Shown one piece after another: positions 22,101 through 23,429 of a stretch of 23,429 bases of DNA. Source of the DNA: Saccoglossus kowalevskii (taxonomy: Eukaryota; Hemichordata; Enteropneusta; Harrimaniidae). Each line of letters starts with the position of its first letter. Within the stretch, counting starts at the first letter, position 1. The notes under the pieces were generated by a model. That model saw nothing but the letters and a program-made list of their open reading frames with translations, did no database searches and was not told the DNA's origin. Position numbers and translations under genes: made by a program. The stretch is from positions 471,128 through 494,556 of the forward strand of contig NW_003120924.1 of assembly GCF_000003605.2 (NCBI RefSeq), in the 5' to 3' direction.

Positions 22101-22808
22101 ACGCATGATTCGTGTTATGCCGCTGATCAAAACACTATTCGAAGATAAACTTTTTTCAGTCCGTTGTCAGAAAATTATTTTTATAAAATTGAAGAACATT
22201 CTGAAAATTTGTATCAAGAATGAACTATGTTGATTCACATATTTTGTGAAACAACAAACAAAATGGCGGTACCTATGGCCTGAAATGTACCAGGGTAGCG
22301 GTATATCTTCCATACTCTTCTATATAATATACAAATGCTATCTATAGAGCTCGTTTTGTGATCACCCTGTTCTTACTACACTATAATTTATATACAAGTC
22401 ATTTTTAATAATATTAAATCTTACAATTCTGATCAGCCTAATCATTTTGCAATATCATTTTCAGTTTCTAAGAATCACATTTTTGTTTCTTTTTAGAGAG
22501 TAAAAATTCTTTTAACATAATTTGATCATTTCCCATTTCCTCAAATTCATGTTTATTTAAAAAATTTTAATTTAGACCATGCACTGTTATAATATTCAAA
22601 GTTGACAGAATTCAACAATTTTCAACTAGTCATAATGATATATTTCCATGGTTACTTACAGCATCCATATATGTGAGTTGTTCAGCAATATAGTCTTCTT
22701 CCATTTGATGGAACTCTCTTGGGTTCATCATATTGTCGACTTCTTCAACAATTGAGAACGTGAACTGACTGTCAGCTGAGGAATTCATTGACGAACCGCT
22801 ACATACAC
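10025..22808 (-). CDS. Rgl: Ral guanine nucleotide exchange factor, RALGDS/RGL family (5' exons outside)
   Basis: Twelve exons in consistent phase give 506 codons to TAG (10025-10027). In transcript order they are 22808-22660, 21903-21694, 20169-20066, 19826-19742, 19457-19377, 17776-17651, 16865-16744, 15764-15690, 14096-13982, 13294-13124, 12641-12527 and 10194-10025. Counting from the first visible codon, residues about 38-290 are a CDC25-type RasGEF domain: [41 protein letters not shown]-like [37 protein letters not shown] and [21 protein letters not shown] serine-rich linker (about 318-385) leads to a Ras-association domain (about 388-478) and a basic tail. This family loads Ral with GTP and is recruited by Ras-GTP through the RA domain. 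The RasGEF-N module must lie to the right of the window. The assignment to RALGDS/RGL over other RasGEFs rests on the NLSC-like segment and the RA sequence. Confidence 0.95.
10195..10959 (-). other. Last RalGEF intron, unique part
   Basis: This is the acceptor-side part of a 2,332-base intron (10195-12526). It is AT-rich with no recognisable gene or repeat before the tandem array that starts near 10960. Confidence 0.7.
10960..12290. repeat. Degenerate ~163-bp tandem array with assembly gap
   Basis: The phrase gcaaattaggtaattaat recurs near 11015, 11434, 11665, 11831, 11993 and 12157, and diverged versions lie near 11121 and 11254. The right-hand units are about 163 bases apart. Each unit also holds a ccaagtttcattgaaatg-type phrase and an agtacttgagatatcagtg-type phrase. 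Left-hand units are more diverged and uneven in length. The 50-N gap lies inside it. It fills most of the last RalGEF intron. Confidence 0.85.
11569..11618. other. Assembly gap of 50 N
   Basis: Fifty N in a row interrupt the ~163-bp array. The round number suggests a placeholder, so the true number of units is unknown. Confidence 0.98.
12293..12404. repeat. (ACAT)n tetranucleotide microsatellite
   Basis: A near-perfect acat repeat runs from about 12293 to 12367 and then becomes imperfect (tacatacat, gacatac, agacatac). It directly follows the last unit of the ~163-bp array and lies about 120 bases inside the last RalGEF intron. The open frames on both strands here (repeating Y-I-H-T or C-M-Y-V) are artefacts of the repeat. 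Confidence 0.97.
12417..12447. repeat. 31-base terminal hairpin after the microsatellite
   Basis: gactccc (12417-12423) and gggagtc (12441-12447) are perfect complements. Inside them tgtgc and gcaca form a second stem closed by a ttc loop. The hairpin ends the repeat block, and aataaaat follows. It looks like the end of a repetitive element, not a chance palindrome. Confidence 0.8.
12527..12641 (-). CDS. Rgl: RalGEF exon: middle of RA domain
   Basis: The exon runs from ctgtag|GTAAAC to GACGAAG|gtaaat. It encodes [20 protein letters not shown] and [18 protein letters not shown], matching the RalGDS segment with the helix and the YELLQILSDD strand. The lysines in LCKYQK correspond in position to the Ras-contacting basic residues of the family (inference from remembered alignment). 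Confidence 0.95.
12642..13123 (-). other. RalGEF intron, nothing recognised
   Basis: A 482-base, very AT-rich intron without a repeat or gene that I can support. Confidence 0.75.
13124..13294 (-). CDS. Rgl: RalGEF exon: serine-rich linker and start of RA domain
   Basis: The exon follows cgacag and ends TATTTTA|gtaagt, 57 codons in phase 0. It begins [17 protein letters not shown], continues with a serine run and [11 protein letters not shown], and enters the RA domain with [20 protein letters not shown] then IL. The RalGDS counterpart is [20 protein letters not shown]. The Arg of IIRV is Lys here, which keeps the charge used for Ras binding. Confidence 0.94.
13295..13981 (-). other. RalGEF intron with a possible TE scrap
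   Basis: Within this 687-base intron the part from about 13440 to 13745 is richer in C and G than its surroundings. It contains cagtgttctccc at 13695, close to the hAT-like terminus at 14444. No opposite terminus was found, so only a truncated insertion is suggested. The 67-codon minus-strand frame here has no family match. Confidence 0.5.
13982..14096 (-). CDS. Rgl: RalGEF exon: serine-rich linker
   Basis: The exon follows ttttcag and encodes [35 protein letters not shown] and GLM. I end it at ATG|gtgggt, because this donor is in phase 0 with the next exon and without it the frame reaches a stop (TAA) seven codons later. The read-through end, MVGIAFAMD then stop, would give a short isoform lacking the RA domain if the intron were retained. 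SRRSAIFHW-type sequence is common in the family linker. Confidence 0.85.
14183..14345. mobile_element. Degenerate inverted-repeat MITE remnant
   Basis: gattttcgctgaaggaa near 14181 and the reverse complement of ttcctttcagcgaaaact-like sequence near 14306 pair as inverted repeats. The right side ends in attttacagta, whose reverse complement tactgtaaaat is a common MITE terminus. The left terminus is not recognisable, so borders and type are uncertain. Confidence 0.4.
14444..15671. mobile_element. 1,228-bp hAT-like non-autonomous DNA transposon
   Basis: Perfect 15-base terminal inverted repeats CAGTGTTCTCCCCAG (14444-14458 and complement at 15657-15671) are flanked by a 5-base direct duplication atatg (14439-14443 and 15672-15676). 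CAGTG-type ends are typical of hAT elements, and a 5-base duplication fits some hAT subgroups better than the classical 8-base one. The element has no transposase domain. Frames such as 14908-15282 have no family match. A GC-rich subterminal hairpin lies at the right end. It sits in a RalGEF intron, 18 bases from the donor at 15689. Confidence 0.85.
15605..15650. repeat. GC-rich subterminal hairpin of the hAT-like element
   Basis: acagcgtcgcgggc (15605-15618) and gcccgcgacgctgt (15637-15650) are perfect 14-base reverse complements with an 18-base loop. The motif gtcgcgg recurs near the left end (14473-14479 region), so it may be a repeated binding site for the transposase of an autonomous relative (inference). 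Confidence 0.85.
15690..15764 (-). CDS. Rgl: RalGEF exon: end of RasGEF region
   Basis: The exon follows ccctag and ends TTCGG|gtaagt. It completes Ser and encodes [20 protein letters not shown] and QFSF. YxLSCxxEP matches the SYNLSCELEPP segment that is specific to RALGDS/RGL proteins just after the catalytic domain. Confidence 0.93.
15945..16545. repeat. ~70-bp tandem array, about eight to nine copies
   Basis: The phrase cttacatgttgtgaactgag and variants recur near 15979, 16049, 16101, 16171, 16288, 16363, 16432 and 16501, mostly 69-75 bases apart. Each unit contains two related halves, (c)accttagcttagtggttttgaac and accctagcttacatgttgtgaac, and so arose from a ~35-base ancestor. One copy carries an accggtag insertion. 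It lies in the RalGEF intron 15765-16743. Confidence 0.9.
16744..16865 (-). CDS. Rgl: RalGEF exon: last helices of the RasGEF domain
   Basis: The exon follows ttccag and ends GAACAAAG|gtatgg. It encodes [20 protein letters not shown] and [20 protein letters not shown]. This matches EFEVIAQIKLLQSACNNYSI...FxxWF of RalGDS. Confidence 0.95.
16866..17116 (-). other. RalGEF intron, unique part
   Basis: AT-rich intron sequence between the exon at 16744-16865 and the MITE at 17117. Nothing recognised. Confidence 0.7.
17117..17526. mobile_element. 410-bp MITE, Harbinger-like
   Basis: The left end GGCCAGACTTTTTTT and the reverse complement of the right end GACCAGACTTTTATTA match, and the similarity continues to cttgtttc on both sides. 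The element is flanked by TTA on both sides (17114-17116 and 17527-17529), the usual 3-base target of PIF/Harbinger elements. It encodes nothing and is A/T-run rich inside. It lies in the RalGEF intron 16866-17650. Class assignment is inferred from the duplication. Confidence 0.7.
17651..17776 (-). CDS. Rgl: RalGEF exon: core RasGEF motif [10 protein letters not shown]
   Basis: The exon follows cctccag and ends AGAAAG|gtatgt, 42 codons in phase 0. It encodes [40 protein letters not shown] and RK. G(T/I)PYLGxFLTDL is the most conserved RasGEF block (structurally conserved region 3), and the helix after it forms part of the hairpin that opens the GTPase. Confidence 0.96.
18050..19200. repeat. 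~300-bp tandem array ending in GGAC-type runs
   Basis: ggacatg(t/c)atcctaacatg recurs near 18340, 18639 and 18938, about 299-300 bases apart, and older degenerate copies lie left of that. Each unit has gaatgaaaactgacaaagca, caagatggctgccagtcggc, a gtcccacat stretch, gaacggaatcggtccacagg and a (ggac)n run. A long minus-strand frame (18504-19226) results because the unit length is close to a multiple of three; its product is serine/valine-rich from the ggac runs. It occupies much of the RalGEF intron 17777-19376. Confidence 0.88.
19221..19310. repeat. Two to three copies of a 40-bp direct repeat
   Basis: gaccaatcagaattcatttt with ctggctgtc and ggccaaccagaattgatatt with ctggctatc are 40 bases apart. 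A third partial copy (agctgatcaattt) follows. It lies between the ~300-bp array and the RalGEF exon at 19377. Confidence 0.7.
19377..19457 (-). CDS. Rgl: RalGEF exon: basic loop of the RasGEF domain
   Basis: The exon follows cacag and ends GAGTTG|gtaagt, 27 codons. It begins [16 protein letters not shown], matching EGTSKF of RalGDS, and continues as a strongly basic segment [11 protein letters not shown]. This segment replaces the KRAQKRPKE loop of RalGDS. Confidence 0.93.
19742..19826 (-). CDS. Rgl: RalGEF exon: helix of the RasGEF domain
   Basis: The exon follows ttgcag and ends ATGAAG|gtaggt. It completes Lys and encodes [20 protein letters not shown] and AWREILMK, matching the RalGDS stretch FQKLSEIFSDENNYSLSRELL. 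Confidence 0.94.
20066..20169 (-). CDS. Rgl: RalGEF exon: NFSSLxAILSxLQ core
   Basis: The exon follows ctag and ends CCAAA|gtaagt. It encodes [20 protein letters not shown] and [16 protein letters not shown](S/N)SLxAIxSxLxxxxIxRLxxTW is the conserved catalytic RasGEF block. The Cys in ANCIHRL replaces the Ser of RalGDS. Confidence 0.96.
20265..20800 (-). pseudogene. 3' remnant of a LINE retrotransposon
   Basis: On the minus strand, broken frames read [40 protein letters not shown] and EFHF. After a frameshift come [17 protein letters not shown] and finally [12 protein letters not shown] before a stop (20382-20384). The pattern RISxHx..I..GRY, RxCxxC, VEDExHFLxxCP, YxxxR is the C-terminal Cys-His region of non-LTR retrotransposon ORF2 proteins. 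Beyond the stop the element ends in aataaagttattattattat, a (TTA)n-type tail. Frameshifts and stops show it is dead. It is a 5'-truncated insertion, in the same direction as the host gene, in the intron 20170-21693. Confidence 0.8.
20970..21690. repeat. 93-bp tandem array running up to a splice donor
   Basis: The unit tatcccatgatttttgggag, attccattttgaatcagaat and so on to tactttgtcataagaaac repeats exactly every 93 bases (21063, 21156, 21249, 21342, 21435, 21528, 21621), after a diverged first copy. Two variants alternate (gattttttggag with ccctgtcag, and gatttttgggag with ccccatcag). From 21621 the array shrinks to short tatcccataata pieces that end two or three bases from the RalGEF donor at 21693. 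Confidence 0.95.
21694..21903 (-). CDS. Rgl: RalGEF exon: RasGEF catalytic domain, N-terminal part
   Basis: The exon follows caactag and ends GCACAG|gtaaat, 70 codons in phase 0. It encodes [50 protein letters not shown] and [16 protein letters not shown]. It matches RalGDS ELFKKVVPYHCLGSIWSQRD...TVTQFNSVANCVI...RARVVEHWIEVA. FNxxxxxVxxxIL is a hallmark of RasGEF domains. Confidence 0.96.
21904..22659 (-). other. RalGEF intron, nothing recognised
   Basis: A 756-base intron. I see no gene, tandem array or inverted-repeat element in it. Confidence 0.7.
22660..22808 (-). CDS. Rgl: RalGEF exon: entry to the RasGEF domain (first visible)
   Basis: The exon follows tttttag (phase 1, two leading bases) and ends ATGGATGCT|gtaagt. 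It encodes [40 protein letters not shown] and AEQLTYMDA. AEQLTxMDAxLF is the start of the RasGEF catalytic domain. The acidic, Met-rich stretch before it is the linker from the RasGEF-N module, whose exons are outside the window. Confidence 0.92.
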
Positions 22809-22984
22809 CTAAAAATAATAATTGTACAAATATGAATATTCTGTATTGAGGTCAATGAAAACAAAACATTTTTTTACTGTCAAATTGTATTGCACTTTGT
22901 AATCATTACCTGTTATCCATACTTATATAAAATTTGCAAATATAGTTTTGATTGATTCTAATGATTTCATTGATTATTGGCACT

Positions 22985-23429
22985 GATCTGTGACCTGTTA
23001 ATGACCTGTTTCAGAGCATTGTGGTGTGATAGTAACATTAGAGTAATATATTGACCTGCTTGAGTGCATTATGCCATGATATTGACATGGAAATAATTGA
23101 TTGACATAAGGGAGTGCATTATGGAGTGATATCGACATGGGTATAATTTATTGACTTGCTTGTGTGCATTATGGAGTGATATCAACATGGGTATAATTTA
23201 TTGACATAATGGAGTGCAATATGGAGTGATATCGACATGGGTATAATTTATTTAGATAATGGAGCGTATTATGGAGTGATATCGACATGGGTATAATTTA
23301 TTGACCTGCTTGAGTGCATTATGCCATGATATCGACATTGGAATAATTGATTGACATAATGGAGTGCATTATGAAGTGATATCGACATGGGTATAATTTA
23401 TTGACATAATGGAGTGCAATATGGAGTGA
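22985..23429. repeat. 50-bp tandem array continuing past the window edge
   Basis: gagtgcattatggagtgata, tcgacatgggtataatttat and tgacataatg make a 50-base unit repeated about nine times (phase marks at 23062, 23112, 23162, 23212 and so on). Unit types differ (ttgacctgcttgag...atgccatg against ttgacataatggag...atggagtg), and the rare first type recurs after 250 bases. The array fills the intron upstream of the RalGEF exon at 22660 and is cut by the window edge. Confidence 0.95.

Noticed and set aside
1-23429. Search for CRISPR arrays, bacterial operons, riboswitches and tRNA or rRNA genes
   Set aside because: The DNA is animal nuclear sequence. The tandem arrays have no spacer structure, and no cloverleaf with a T-loop motif was recognised by eye.

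Overview
The window is intron-rich, AT-rich nuclear DNA of an invertebrate animal. It carries two recognisable protein-coding genes, both cut by introns of a few hundred to about 2,300 bases with ordinary GT-AG (once GC-AG) boundaries, and a dense, varied load of repeats. The repeat style and the protein relationships fit a marine invertebrate, perhaps a deuterostome such as a hemichordate, but the species cannot be fixed from the sequence. The run of exactly 50 N at 11569-11618 marks a draft assembly gap.

Left part, plus strand: positions 1-4392 hold no gene I can recognise, only AT-rich DNA with two striking inverted repeats. Positions 4393-7222 hold five exons of a peroxiredoxin-6 type (1-Cys) peroxiredoxin, from the residue equivalent to human Trp33 to the stop codon. 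The exon for the first ~32 residues was not found. The introns contain a decayed non-LTR retrotransposon fragment (4800-4934), an orphan first exon resembling a RecQ-like helicase (5371-5469), and a small TA-flanked MITE (5919-6100).

Middle: 7223-10024 separates two genes that converge tail to tail. It has no gene and ends in a 32-bp minisatellite (about 9661-9980).

Right part, minus strand: 22808-10025 holds twelve exons (506 codons) of a Ral guanine-nucleotide exchange factor of the RALGDS/RGL family. It contains the CDC25-type RasGEF domain, a serine-rich linker, a C-terminal Ras-association domain and a basic tail. The 5' exons, including the expected RasGEF-N domain, lie beyond the right edge. 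Most larger introns hold a different repeat: a 163-bp array capped by a tetranucleotide run and a hairpin (last intron), a 1,228-bp hAT-like element 18 bases from a splice donor, a ~70-bp array, a 410-bp Harbinger-like MITE, a ~300-bp array, a LINE 3' remnant, and a 93-bp array that runs up to a splice donor. A 50-bp array runs off the right edge.

The two genes do not form a pathway: one is a cytosolic antioxidant enzyme, the other a Ras-to-Ral signalling factor. Their neighbourhood may be ancient, because human PRDX6 and RGL1 both lie in 1q25. I found no undescribed protein system. The most unusual things are the repeat structures and the orphan helicase exon.
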